Source: CAZFBA01 sp964517135 | GTDB lineage: Bacteria > Cyanobacteriota > Vampirovibrionia > JBFMGH01 | Length of the DNA: 64,000 nt | Direction of reading: 5' to 3' | Assembly: GCA_964517135.1 (NCBI GenBank) | Contig: CAZFBA010000010.1 | Span: forward strand, 1-64,000 | Shown here: one piece after another, positions 19,201-27,870 of the stretch | Position numbering within the stretch: the first letter of the stretch is position 1 | How the letters are laid out: each line of letters opens with the position of its first letter | Program-made: the position numbers and the translations under genes | Notes under the pieces: model-generated | Database searches by the model: none | Told to the model about the DNA's origin: nothing | The model's input: only the letters and a program-made list of their open reading frames with translations

Positions 19201-20333
19201 GAGGCTTCTGATGAAATTAAACCTGGATCCTGCAAGATTTCTCTATATAGATTGACTGCTCTGGCTCTTGTATTTTCACGTGTATTGTATATATTAGCCA
19301 GGTTGATTTTATCTTTTAATGTTCCATAACCTTCATCCAGAATTTCTTCATAGATTTTTGATGCATTGATGGTATATCCACCAACACCAGCCAGATAATC
19401 TGCGGTACTTCTTTTAATTTCAATATCATAAGGGTAAGTATTATAGAGATCTTCGTACAGTTTAATGGCTTCCTGTTGATTATTCAATCTCTGGTTGCTT
19501 CTGGCCATTCTGAGAAGAATGTCTTTATCTTTATTATCTATGGATTGATCTATTTCAATAGCATTTTGATATTTGCCAGAATCAAAATAGGCTCCGGCAA
19601 GGTCTTTTTGAGCTGTTCTAATTTCATCAGGAGATTTTGCTCTTTTCAGAACGTCCTGATAGATGACGATTGCCATTTCATCATTGCCTGTTTTCTGGAG
19701 AGTTCTGGCATAATTTAGTGATGTAAAGTTATCAAATTGATATTTAGCCTTAATTGCCTGTTGAAAAATACCAAATGCAGCGTTATATTGTTCACTGCTG
19801 GCAAGTGCATTGGCATAATTAATAGTGATATCTTTATTGACGGGGCTGGATTTATAAAGATCAGCCAGAATTTCAGCAGCTTGAGAAGATTTGCCAGCCC
19901 AGTTTAGAGTCTCGGCATACTGATAACGAATGTTATTATCATCTGGTTTTGTTGAGAGATAGTCTTTATAGAGATCCAGGGCTTCCTGTCTGTTTGAAGG
20001 GTTCCAGCTAAGTATCCTTGCAAGGTGAGCTTTTGCTTCAATATTTGTCGGGTCAAGTTTTATAGCTGTTCTAAAGTGCTCTTCTGCAAGTTTAAAGTTA
20101 TCATCTCCGCCCTGTTTATAGGCAGAAATAGCCAGACCGTAGTGTGCCCGGGCGTTATCCGGATATTGTTTAACTGCTTTCTGAAAAGCAGGGATAGCAT
20201 TTTTAATATATCCTTTATTGATATAGTTATATCCCTGCCTTACAAGGGCCGGATCACTAGCTATGGCAGGCTTTGCTGTAATCAACAAAGCTATGATCAA
20301 CAAATACAAGATCTTCTTTTTCATAGGAACCAC
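16206..20333 (-). CDS. BcsC-like TPR and outer-membrane beta-barrel exopolysaccharide exporter
   Basis: A 1375-residue exported protein. A Sec signal peptide (MKKKILYLLIIALLITA core, cleavage near PAIASD) is followed by ~650 residues of TPR repeats. Then come a Gln/Leu/Glu coiled coil (~695-735) and a linker. The C-terminal ~500 residues alternate polar and hydrophobic residues in short strands (RFRFGVSSMTYG, LSLRLHDRLKLDVGYRR) as in an outer-membrane barrel. This is the BcsC architecture, which carries the glucan through periplasm and outer membrane. The start may be GTG 20333 (GAGGA three bases before) or ATG 20324. It lies 145 bp after the BcsA-like gene. No BcsB or BcsZ is present, so the polymer could differ from cellulose. 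Confidence 0.8.
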   Translation of the reverse strand: MVPMKKKILYLLIIALLITAKPAIASDPALVRQGYNYINKGYIKNAIPAFQKAVKQYPDNARAHYGLAISAYKQGGDDNFKLAEEHFRTAIKLDPTNIEAKAHLARILSWNPSNRQEALDLYKDYLSTKPDDNNIRYQYAETLNWAGKSSQAAEILADLYKSSPVNKDITINYANALASSEQYNAAFGIFQQAIKAKYQFDNFTSLNYARTLQKTGNDEMAIVIYQDVLKRAKSPDEIRTAQKDLAGAYFDSGKYQNAIEIDQSIDNKDKDILLRMARSNQRLNNQQEAIKLYEDLYNTYPYDIEIKRSTADYLAGVGGYTINASKIYEEILDEGYGTLKDKINLANIYNTRENTRARAVNLYREILQDPGLISSEASKIKLDLARALASNEQTRPEAIQLYRQLLSHNDSDLQLKLELLEILSWQEATRREALTSYYELYQQYPTHPKIENGFNQTLVWYLPERSDLPFYEEIIQKHPDNPNALKGLAYLVSQHPDIQRDVVGIYKKALASDPGNIDLQMKLANHLASNKETRDDAIKMYRQILNKDSNNLEVKAELANNLLYERKFKEAKELYNEILNQTPDNRDALLGKARIYGWQGLNLAALKAYEKAYSNYPADPDIAYEYAGIAKKLGNNAKALQILKSIKDKSYLPEAPTIPEMQQENFEIAMAINYQALSGKPDYSGNIMPDTNDIERLQNDLASMERELQQLEKELSQLQSNNKKTIQNIEQANKPANTHYNSHNSYSDYPEPPATDYTASTATNNTSSPFDHMEVSADNTLPEPPVKPSQEYSGRVHYTPTISVLDELKNENSDRYNEIVLNSDEGSMPNIFRISGFEDALSGRRYDIMEDQFGQLEKDIMYLMRPELRTGFMLSNEAGNPTSDALEVHGFPSFMSVNITPQNRFRFGVSSMTYGMTTSVHPASITATSYTMGLNSRPHERVMFDGDLTINSFSDPNAPVDVTANADLSLRLHDRLKLDVGYRREPLYQSVFETTGYTLRPQYSQAQLLSVMNRMAPFAGRWIDMDPNLLVNRNRLRNNPAYYHSLNGPFMGQVRDNAVGVDVTFLPFNKWDLSAGYEYSAVRGENIEHNSKHQTYFSIGRTFTGVKDHLFRLGYQFLFFGYRKDLSAFPNMTPYPYTVNGRNIPVTRQMTHEEINRYLNDADYPYVDPRVIYESVTNGTPIPPAGEIYSSPVRFIAAPDNVGIGGYFSPTQFYLNSFRLDFEGKLANGRIMYKGGGSLGVQQIGDRVGRMDLLRARHLEQYANIRPGDPRLADNAFRANARAARNIQDNTDPTSLASAFDFTLFLRVTDFLTIYNGVDYMNTGAFDRWRYNGGIILRPNIEALSPLFRKPQKASADNELEDISGEDDTDIIETY

Positions 20334-20478
20334 TATTCCTCATCAAATATGCCAGTTAACAAGAATATTATATAAGCAAATAAACGATTAGTCACGTTTT
20401 CAAGTATTTCTTTACTTTTAATTCATATTTTACAGTATATTAGATTAAAAAAATATTCAAAAACTCCTGCAGAATTAG

Positions 20479-23343
20479 TTAGAGTTGGGGTGAATAAATT
20501 TTATTCTCATCAATTTTGGTATAGAGACGTTTAATAAGATCCGTTCTCATTTCTGGCTTTAAATTAAAGTAATATAATTTAATTAAATAATTGCCAGAGT
20601 CTTCATAAACGTTAAGAATTTTGCAATCAAATTCCTGCCGGGTGCCGTCTTCCCATTGTAACATTAACTTAACATTTTCATTGCGATTAACAGGAGCAGT
20701 TTTTGTTCCGACAGCAAGGTCAGTTTCGCTTATTTCATAAGTATAACCAGGTATCGGGCTTGGCAAACCTTCTTTCATGATGACACAGGAAAGTGTTCGT
20801 CTAAAGTTAGGCGCTACTCTTACAACGTCAGTGGAAGCATCATAGAGGTGAATGATAACATTTAGCTTTTCTTCAAGGGATAATTGCACGAATTTTACAC
20901 TAATCATGGTGGTATTTTTTTCTTCGTGAACTACCCTTACTATTTCGCAGTTTATTTCAGAAACTTTTGTATCAGGCCACTGAATTCTTAATTTAGCTTT
21001 ATCACCAATATTGACAGGTGTACTGGATTTAATTCTAAGTGAAGCACCTGTTTCAGAAAGTTCAGAGGTCATCCCGATGATAGTCTGGTTCTGATATGCA
21101 AGCACACAGGATAAATTTTTGTCAAAACGAGGAGCTACTCTATAGAAAGGAACCTCCTCAGTTGAACCCCACCTGAAAACGGTAGATAACAACTTCATAA
21201 ATGATCCGGTTGCCTTTTTATCATAGATTGTATTTCCATCCCATGTTCCTGGTGCAGTAAACATATGCCTTACCAGATTTTGATGTTGCTGGTCTGTTCT
21301 GTTAATAAGGCGTACACCAATATAATGGTGATTGTTTCTACCTATCACAGACCTTATAACCTGACCTGTCAGGGTTGTATTTAAACCTATATCAGTATCT
21401 GTTATTCTTAGAGTTACGACATCTGAAACGGGGATAGGTTTTTCAAGTTCCATAGCTAAACCTGTTTCGGATATATTTGTTGTATAGCCTACCGCAAATG
21501 TTCCGTCTATCAGGCTGAGTTCTGTTCTTACCTTTCTGAAAATCCTCGGTGATGAGCGATATTGTGGTCTGTTAGAGGCTACAACAATTGCACCTAACAT
21601 AAGAACCATATTGTATGTTGCCCAGAAGATGTTGGGTAAAATACCGCCAACATAATCTGGAGTAACAACAATTCTTACTAGACCTAAGATAAGCCCTACG
21701 ATTGTTAACGAAGCTAATAATAGCTGTGGAACAACTGTTATCCAGTCGAACCGGGTTTCAGAAGTAATTGTACCCTTAGGTGTAACTTTAAATCTAGCCC
21801 TTCTTGGAGAAACAATAGCCAGTGTAGTAGTTAAAAACAGATACAGGGCAGTAGCTGATTCATATACTTCAGACCAGAAGGTTTGTCTGATACCTTTAGT
21901 TGCAATAGAGAAACCAATAATAGAGACAAGAAAACTTGGAGCATAGTATATAATCATTTCTATAATACCAGCATCAATAGGTTTCAGCCCGCCAGCAAGG
22001 AAACATAGCGGCGCCGCCAAAAATATAATACGTGGCAGGCCATGGAAGAAGTAATAAATGCCAGAAAAATAGCATAAACGCTGGGCAAAACGCAGACCAG
22101 GTACAAAGAGAGGGTTGTCATACCTTAAAATCTGGAACATACCCCTACCCCATCTTAAACGCTGATTGAGGTAATCTAAAAAGCTATCCTGTGCAAGGCC
22201 TGCTGACATAATCTTGTTAACATAGTATGACTTGTATCCTTTGGCATGAAGCCTGATACCAGTGTGAGTATCTTCGGTAATTGTTTCTATGGCAAATCCA
22301 CCAATTTGATCCAGATGCTTTCTTCTGAATATAGCAGCACTTCCGGCAAAGAATGCACTCCCCCAGTAATTATTACCGGGTTGTATGACCTGATAAAACA
22401 GATCCTGTTCGTTAGTTACTGACTTTTCAAGAATAAGATTTCTCTGAAATGGGTCAGGTGTGAAGAAATGCTGGGGTGTCTGGACATAGGCAACTTTAGG
22501 ATCCCTTAAGAACTGTCCTACTGTTTCTTTCAGGAATGAAATTGCCGGTATATAATCTGCATCAAAGATAGCAACAAGGTCACCATTTGTATATTTAAGT
22601 GCATTGTTGAGGTTGCCTGCTTTCGCATGCTCATTTGAAGTTCTGCTGATGTAGTTACAGCCAAGGTGCTTGCAGAGTTCCTTGACTTCAGGACGATTAC
22701 CATCATCAAGAATATATACACTCTTTTTAGGGTAATCTATATTCAGGCATCCTACGATACCCCTGTACAGGATATCAGTTCCTTCGTTGTAGGTAGTTAA
22801 AAAGACGTCTACTGAAGGAAGTTGCTCTACTGGGGCAGTTTTAATATCAATATATGGGGTCTTTGTTGGCTTATACATCTGAAAATAGCCCAGTATCATA
22901 GCTATAAAAGCTGATATTTCAGCAGAATACACTATGACACCAACAATAGCATTAGGTACAGAGTTAAAATCGAGTGTGAACATTCCACGCCAGGCCAGGT
23001 GCCTGATAATGGTAACAGTTGCCAGTAACATTGCAGATACCCTGACGGCCTGATTATCAGGATTAAGCCAGGTTAAAAATACTGCTATAGCTAATATTAT
23101 AATTGATATTAATGCCTGCCACGCTGTCGGTATGAATAATGAATAGTCTGGCCAGAGTGGTCTTGAAACATCGCCTGTATAATTGGTTAGAGGATCAAAG
23201 ATAGCACTGGCATCACTTGAAAACAAATATTGAAAAGGGCCAAAATGACCATAATAACTGCCTATTGCTGCAATAAAGACAACAATGGCAGGTATAAATA
23301 ATACTGCCAGAATTATCAATATGTATTTTAAGTTGTTCTTCAT
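20479..23343 (-). CDS. bcsA: Cellulose synthase catalytic subunit (BcsA-like) with three PilZ-like repeats
   Basis: A 954-residue inner-membrane GT2 synthase that polymerises a beta-glucan from a UDP-sugar and threads it across the membrane. N-terminal membrane helices span 7-27 and ~75-155. The catalytic domain carries DDG (213-215), DAD (261-263), TED (357-359) and QRLRW (394-398), the D,D,D,QxxRW set of processive synthases. More helices follow to ~590. The first PilZ-like domain (~595-700) has Arg-rich RSSPRIFRKVR and NISETG. Two further copies follow: ~735-835 with ELSETG, and ~840-940 with the degraded EISETD. Three in tandem is unusual; BcsA normally has one c-di-GMP-binding PilZ. Confidence 0.88.
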   Translation of the reverse strand: MKNNLKYILIILAVLFIPAIVVFIAAIGSYYGHFGPFQYLFSSDASAIFDPLTNYTGDVSRPLWPDYSLFIPTAWQALISIIILAIAVFLTWLNPDNQAVRVSAMLLATVTIIRHLAWRGMFTLDFNSVPNAIVGVIVYSAEISAFIAMILGYFQMYKPTKTPYIDIKTAPVEQLPSVDVFLTTYNEGTDILYRGIVGCLNIDYPKKSVYILDDGNRPEVKELCKHLGCNYISRTSNEHAKAGNLNNALKYTNGDLVAIFDADYIPAISFLKETVGQFLRDPKVAYVQTPQHFFTPDPFQRNLILEKSVTNEQDLFYQVIQPGNNYWGSAFFAGSAAIFRRKHLDQIGGFAIETITEDTHTGIRLHAKGYKSYYVNKIMSAGLAQDSFLDYLNQRLRWGRGMFQILRYDNPLFVPGLRFAQRLCYFSGIYYFFHGLPRIIFLAAPLCFLAGGLKPIDAGIIEMIIYYAPSFLVSIIGFSIATKGIRQTFWSEVYESATALYLFLTTTLAIVSPRRARFKVTPKGTITSETRFDWITVVPQLLLASLTIVGLILGLVRIVVTPDYVGGILPNIFWATYNMVLMLGAIVVASNRPQYRSSPRIFRKVRTELSLIDGTFAVGYTTNISETGLAMELEKPIPVSDVVTLRITDTDIGLNTTLTGQVIRSVIGRNNHHYIGVRLINRTDQQHQNLVRHMFTAPGTWDGNTIYDKKATGSFMKLLSTVFRWGSTEEVPFYRVAPRFDKNLSCVLAYQNQTIIGMTSELSETGASLRIKSSTPVNIGDKAKLRIQWPDTKVSEINCEIVRVVHEEKNTTMISVKFVQLSLEEKLNVIIHLYDASTDVVRVAPNFRRTLSCVIMKEGLPSPIPGYTYEISETDLAVGTKTAPVNRNENVKLMLQWEDGTRQEFDCKILNVYEDSGNYLIKLYYFNLKPEMRTDLIKRLYTKIDENKIYSPQL

Positions 23344-23647
23344 ACTTTTCAGTTCTCAATCGTCTTAGTAATCACTATTAATTGTATTTCAAAAAAAATC
23401 TTATAAAAGTGGTTTATCTGATTTGCTTTTTAATACTTAACAAATTCATAATGCTAATATTTTAAATTGTACTGTATATTTTATTACTATTTCTATGGCT
23501 CAAATAACGTATTTTTGTTTACAAAATATATCAAAGAATCATATAGTAGTTTTATTTGGAGAGTATTTGTATTAAATTTATAGAGGTTAGACTTTTTATA
23601 AGTATATTGATTGGGGATCAAATTACACAGGACAATAAAAAAGATTC
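23344..23647. other. Divergent intergenic region, no gene seen
   Basis: About 300 bp of A/T-rich DNA lies between the divergent bcsA and methyltransferase starts. It must hold promoters for both, but no -35/-10 pair stands out. No ORF, hairpin or repeat copy is evident. Confidence 0.5.
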
Positions 23648-25996
23648 ATGAAACTTGATTTAATAGAACAGAACCTTATTGACAAACATTCTAAGAGGTT
23701 GTTAAGTTCTCTGAGAGTCATTTGCAATTGTTATAAAGGTGCAGAAGATGATCCTGCGCAAGTATATCATTTTTCAAGTGCATTTCTCTACCTGACCATG
23801 TTTGTTTTGTATGCTGAAGAGTCTAAAATACTTTCAAAAAAACATCTGACAGATTTTATGACCCGGGCACTGAATAAAAAATTGAGTTCTCAACCGTCAG
23901 CCTCTTATGAACTAAAGGAAATCATTAAACAACAGTGCTATGAGGTTTGCCAGGCCCCTATTTTTAACAATATTAGAATGAATCTGGAAGATTTTGACTT
24001 CACTCTTAACGATATTATTAATATTTCTGAGTATGTGTTGCTTGATAGCAATGGTTCACGCATATTACTGGGATCTCTTAAGCTTGAATTCTTGAACTAT
24101 TTCTATGAAATGCTTCTGAAATATTCTATTGAAAAAGCTACAGCTGATCTTAGGGTTATACATAAGTCAGGGCAAGAAACATACAAAGAAGAAGAGGTTA
24201 AAGATCATACACAGCTAAGCTTAAACCTTAGCTTTGAGCCAGAAGAAAAAGTCTATGCCGGCCAGTGGATTATATCTAAAGCCTGTAATAAAAATAAACA
24301 GTGCCAGGGGGCTTTTTATACACCTCCTAAAATAGTTAACTATATTACTGAAAAGACACTCGGCCAGCTGGATACCCTTAAAGGCAAAAAAATCATCGAC
24401 CCGGCCTGTGGATGCGGAGCCTTTCTTCTTAATGTATACTATTATCTTGCTGATAAAGGGCTGAAACCTCAGGATATAATTAAAAACTATCTTTATGGTA
24501 TAGATATTGACCCTGTTTCTGTTGAGATTTCAAAGCTTATATTAACTCTGGCTTCAGGCTATTATTCAGAAAATATTGTCTGTAAAGATGCCCTGGAAAA
24601 AAAGGATTTGCCTTTTGAAAAAAACTATTTTGATGTCGTTATAGGCAATCCACCCTATTTGAACATCGAAAGAATAGATAAAGACAAGAAAAACTATTAT
24701 CTCAAGCATTTTAAGTCAGCAGTAAGAAGGTTTGACCTGTATATCATTTTTATTGAACAGGCAATAGATATTTTTCTTAAGGATGAAGGTCTTCTTGGTT
24801 ACATTATACCTGATAAATTGCTGACACAGTCTTATGCAAAGGGCATCAGAGAGATTATTCTGGATACCTGCTCAATATCTCAAATAGTAGAAATCAAGTA
24901 TAATGGCCTGTTTAAAGGGGCTAATGTGACTCCTATTATACTTATATGTAAAAAAACTGTTCTGGATGATCATTCTGTTAAGGTAATACAGCTAAAACAG
25001 GATAGCAACTGTACCAGTCATATTAAACAAGGTGATTTTAGAAATACATTTAACTTTATATTCAGGCTAAGTCTTGATAATACTAAAAAAGAAATATTAG
25101 ATTATATTCAGGCCAGAAGCAACCCTGTAACTAAAGCCTGCTATGTCAGCTGGGGGCTGCAACCCGGCAATACCAAAAAATTTATCTTTAATGAATCTGA
25201 AACTGAAAAATATGATATGTATAAAAATCACCCGAACCTTAAAGACCTTATCAGAGGCGGATGTGTAAATACATATAGTGTTACATATCTTAATGACAAG
25301 GTTTTATACCTGACAGAAGGCAAGGATAAACTTCACAGGCCAGCTTTTCCAGAATTGTTTGAGAGAGATAAGATAGTTATACCTGCTGTTAGCGGCGCCA
25401 GGGGTCTGATTGCTGCACTGGATACTAATCATTACTACACCAATCACTCTATTATAAATGTAATAATGAAAAAAGACCTTCTTGAAGTTGACAAAAAACT
25501 CTTAAAAGCCAGAGGAATTAAACTTGAACTTACTAAATCAAACCAGGAAGAAGTTCTCTGGCAGGTAGGGACAGGTGCGTATACAAGAACCACCGTTGTT
25601 TATAGAACTGATCGTGATTCTTTTCTCAATATAAGATATATTTTAGGCTTGATGAATTCTCGCTTGATACGTTTTTATTTTAATAACTTTCTCACAGGAG
25701 AACTAAATGTTTTCCCTGAGCTGGTTAAGCGGTTGCCATATCTTGATATAGACTTCGACGAAGATAATTATGAGCCCAAAAAGACTGAAGATATCGAAAA
25801 TATCGATATTATCGAAGATATCGAAAAACTAACACCTCAAGAAGTGCATGATCAGGTTGTCAGGCTGACTTATGAAGTTCAAAAAAAGATGCCTCACGAG
25901 CGGCAAAAATATATTGATCTCATTGATAAGGCCGTATATCAGTTATACGGCCTTGATGAAAAGTATATAAACTTTATTGAGAATGATCTTAGTTAA
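23648..25996 (+). CDS. N6-adenine DNA methyltransferase, Eco57I/TaqI-like
   Basis: A 782-residue protein that would methylate adenine N6 in a specific DNA sequence using S-adenosylmethionine. Motifs in order: GAFYTP (221-226), the SAM-binding DPACGCGAFL (251-260), GIDIDP (~284-289), and the catalytic NPPY (334-337). The C-terminal ~300 residues resemble a TaqI/Eco57I target-recognition domain (ARGLIAAL, GLMNSRLIRFYF). The N-terminal ~200 residues are helical, with no PD-ExK nuclease motif that I can see, so it could be an orphan methylase or part of a type IIG/BREX-like set encoded elsewhere. No nuclease gene adjoins. The 3' end contains a low-complexity GATATCGA stretch (EDIENIDIIEDIE) and overlaps pilQ by 8 bp. 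Confidence 0.82.
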   Translation: MKLDLIEQNLIDKHSKRLLSSLRVICNCYKGAEDDPAQVYHFSSAFLYLTMFVLYAEESKILSKKHLTDFMTRALNKKLSSQPSASYELKEIIKQQCYEVCQAPIFNNIRMNLEDFDFTLNDIINISEYVLLDSNGSRILLGSLKLEFLNYFYEMLLKYSIEKATADLRVIHKSGQETYKEEEVKDHTQLSLNLSFEPEEKVYAGQWIISKACNKNKQCQGAFYTPPKIVNYITEKTLGQLDTLKGKKIIDPACGCGAFLLNVYYYLADKGLKPQDIIKNYLYGIDIDPVSVEISKLILTLASGYYSENIVCKDALEKKDLPFEKNYFDVVIGNPPYLNIERIDKDKKNYYLKHFKSAVRRFDLYIIFIEQAIDIFLKDEGLLGYIIPDKLLTQSYAKGIREIILDTCSISQIVEIKYNGLFKGANVTPIILICKKTVLDDHSVKVIQLKQDSNCTSHIKQGDFRNTFNFIFRLSLDNTKKEILDYIQARSNPVTKACYVSWGLQPGNTKKFIFNESETEKYDMYKNHPNLKDLIRGGCVNTYSVTYLNDKVLYLTEGKDKLHRPAFPELFERDKIVIPAVSGARGLIAALDTNHYYTNHSIINVIMKKDLLEVDKKLLKARGIKLELTKSNQEEVLWQVGTGAYTRTTVVYRTDRDSFLNIRYILGLMNSRLIRFYFNNFLTGELNVFPELVKRLPYLDIDFDEDNYEPKKTEDIENIDIIEDIEKLTPQEVHDQVVRLTYEVQKKMPHERQKYIDLIDKAVYQLYGLDEKYINFIENDLS
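25928..25954 (-). terminator. Perfect hairpin inside the methyltransferase 3' end, possible pilQ terminator
   Basis: AAGGCCGTATA (25928-25938), a 5-base loop, and TATACGGCCTT (25944-25954) form a perfect 11-bp stem. It lies within the methyltransferase coding region and about 35 bases past the pilQ stop on the opposite strand. There is no U run, so termination is only a guess. Confidence 0.35.
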
Positions 25997-27863
25997 TAGG
26001 TGCCTGAAGCGGGCTTGCCTGCATTGCAATATCGTTAATAATTTTGGGTGTTACGAGAATGATTAACTCAGTTTTCTCCTTTTCAATGGCTGTTGTACGG
26101 AAGAAGCCACCAAGAATTGGGAGGTCACCCAGGAACGGTATTTTAAATTTTCTATTAGTTTCTCTGGTGTTAATTAAACCGCCTATAGCAAGTGTTTCAC
26201 CTGTTTTTACCCTGACATTCTGAATAAGAACTTCTCTGGTTCTAATAAGTGTAATAGTTGACTGGTCAGGCAATTGCTGTGTTCCGCCCGGAGCAGTTAG
26301 AGAAGGTCTTATACGCAGGTTAACATAGCCATCATCACCTACTTGAGGTTTGATATAGAGAACCATACCCACGTCTTCAAGGATAGGTTCAGAACTTACA
26401 AGGGCACCAGTAGTAGAGTTATAGGTATTTCTAACCCTGTTTATAATCTGTTCTGTGAGCTTAATAAGAGATTCTGTATTGTTTAAGGCTATGATATTCG
26501 GGTTTGATATAACTTTAACTTTGTTTTTCTCAATCATAGCATTTATTTTAAATGCTATATTCTGCGTTATGTTTCTAACTGTGCTGAATTGCAGAATGCC
26601 CTGTCCGGCTTGAGTTACCATACCGACCGTCTGGGATAAACCTGCTATACTATTTCTGCCAGCTGCATAGTTGTTATCTGCACTGACCCAGCCGTTAGGT
26701 GTAAAGGTTGTTGGCACCTGAAAATTCTGTTCAGTATTATTAAAACCGGCAGAAACCATACTGGCATCTGAAGTTAAGACAAGACCAAGGTTTTCTGCAT
26801 CTGTTCTGTTCATTTCAATAAGAGATACTTCAATAGAGACCTGTTTTAAGGGCTTATCAAGGTATTCTATTGTTTTTTCTGCTGTATAAATATCTTCTTC
26901 TATGCCTGCAATAAGTAGTGAATTCGTACGAGAATCAGGTATTACAATAGTGCCGCCATTATTGTCTGGCACTTTCTGGTTTGCAAAGCTGCCTGTTAAA
27001 CCTTCAAGTTTAATAGAGCCTGCGAGTTTATTTGCATCGTTATAGTTTCCCCCTTTATCAATTTTATAATCGACTACTCTTACATCTCTTTCTGCGCCAT
27101 ATTTTTCAGTGCCTGCTTGAGCAACAGTAGTTCCGGCAGCAGGGTCAGCCATTGGCGCTGTTGTTTCTGCCCCGGGTGGCGGGCCAAGAGTCGGGCCTGA
27201 AGTATCAGCAATCTCCGTAGCCTGCATAGCTGTTTCGGCTGCGCTTTCTGTTAGAGTTTTTTCTACTTTTGTTTCTACGCCTGTATTGAATATACTGGCA
27301 TTTAATACTGATGCAACATCTACACAATAGGCGTGGTTTAGTTTAATAGACTTTACTACTCTTCTATTTAAGCCTTTACGGAGCATTGCAGTTCTTGCTG
27401 CTACAAATAGGTTGTCGTCAATTATTCTTGCTTCGAGTTCTCCGGCTGCCAGAACCAGATCCAGGGCTTTATTGATTGATACATCCTGAAGATCTGCTGT
27501 AATTGTGCCTTTAACAGAGTTATCCACAATGATATTTTTTCTGCCTTTTGAGGCCAGTTCTTCTAAAATAGCCCTGACGTCTGTATTTCTCAATTTAAGT
27601 GAAATGGTTTCATCATCAGGAAATATGTCAAGTGATCCTCTTATTTTCAGCACACCATCTTTCAGGTCACCCTCTTTGTAGATTCTTTTTGTTACCTGTT
27701 TTGTTTTATCAGGAAGTTGCTGGTTTAAAGTATTTTTTTGCTGGTTATTTTGAAGATAATCCCAGCCGCTTTTGTCTTCCTGCGCAAAACTATTATTCAT
27801 GCATACGGTTGTGATGGCCAGTAAAGTTACCAGCCCGATCAAGAATTTTTTCTTTTTAAACAT
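25989..27863 (-). CDS. pilQ: Type IV pilus secretin PilQ
   Basis: A 624-residue outer-membrane secretin that forms the channel for the type IV pilus. Residues 1-27 are a signal peptide (cleavage after NSFA). An STN/secretin N0 domain lies at ~80-150 (SLKLRNTDVRAILEELA, NIIVDNSVKGTITADL). N1-type domains follow with a Thr/Ala/Pro-rich linker (~215-245), then IVIPDSRTNSLLIAG. The C-terminal secretin domain (~345-615) ends in VKTGETLAIGGLI, IPFLGDLPILGGFFR and ELIILVTPKII. It is the last gene of the pilMNO-PilP-pilQ operon, 7 bp from its neighbour. I see no AMIN domain, unlike proteobacterial PilQ. Confidence 0.9.
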   Translation of the reverse strand: MFKKKKFLIGLVTLLAITTVCMNNSFAQEDKSGWDYLQNNQQKNTLNQQLPDKTKQVTKRIYKEGDLKDGVLKIRGSLDIFPDDETISLKLRNTDVRAILEELASKGRKNIIVDNSVKGTITADLQDVSINKALDLVLAAGELEARIIDDNLFVAARTAMLRKGLNRRVVKSIKLNHAYCVDVASVLNASIFNTGVETKVEKTLTESAAETAMQATEIADTSGPTLGPPPGAETTAPMADPAAGTTVAQAGTEKYGAERDVRVVDYKIDKGGNYNDANKLAGSIKLEGLTGSFANQKVPDNNGGTIVIPDSRTNSLLIAGIEEDIYTAEKTIEYLDKPLKQVSIEVSLIEMNRTDAENLGLVLTSDASMVSAGFNNTEQNFQVPTTFTPNGWVSADNNYAAGRNSIAGLSQTVGMVTQAGQGILQFSTVRNITQNIAFKINAMIEKNKVKVISNPNIIALNNTESLIKLTEQIINRVRNTYNSTTGALVSSEPILEDVGMVLYIKPQVGDDGYVNLRIRPSLTAPGGTQQLPDQSTITLIRTREVLIQNVRVKTGETLAIGGLINTRETNRKFKIPFLGDLPILGGFFRTTAIEKEKTELIILVTPKIINDIAMQASPLQAPIN

Positions 27864-27870
27864 GAGATCT

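Noticed and set aside
25788..25832. GATATCGA low-complexity stretch as a regulatory site
   Set aside because: It is in frame and encodes an acidic Glu/Asp/Ile linker, so coding constraint explains it.
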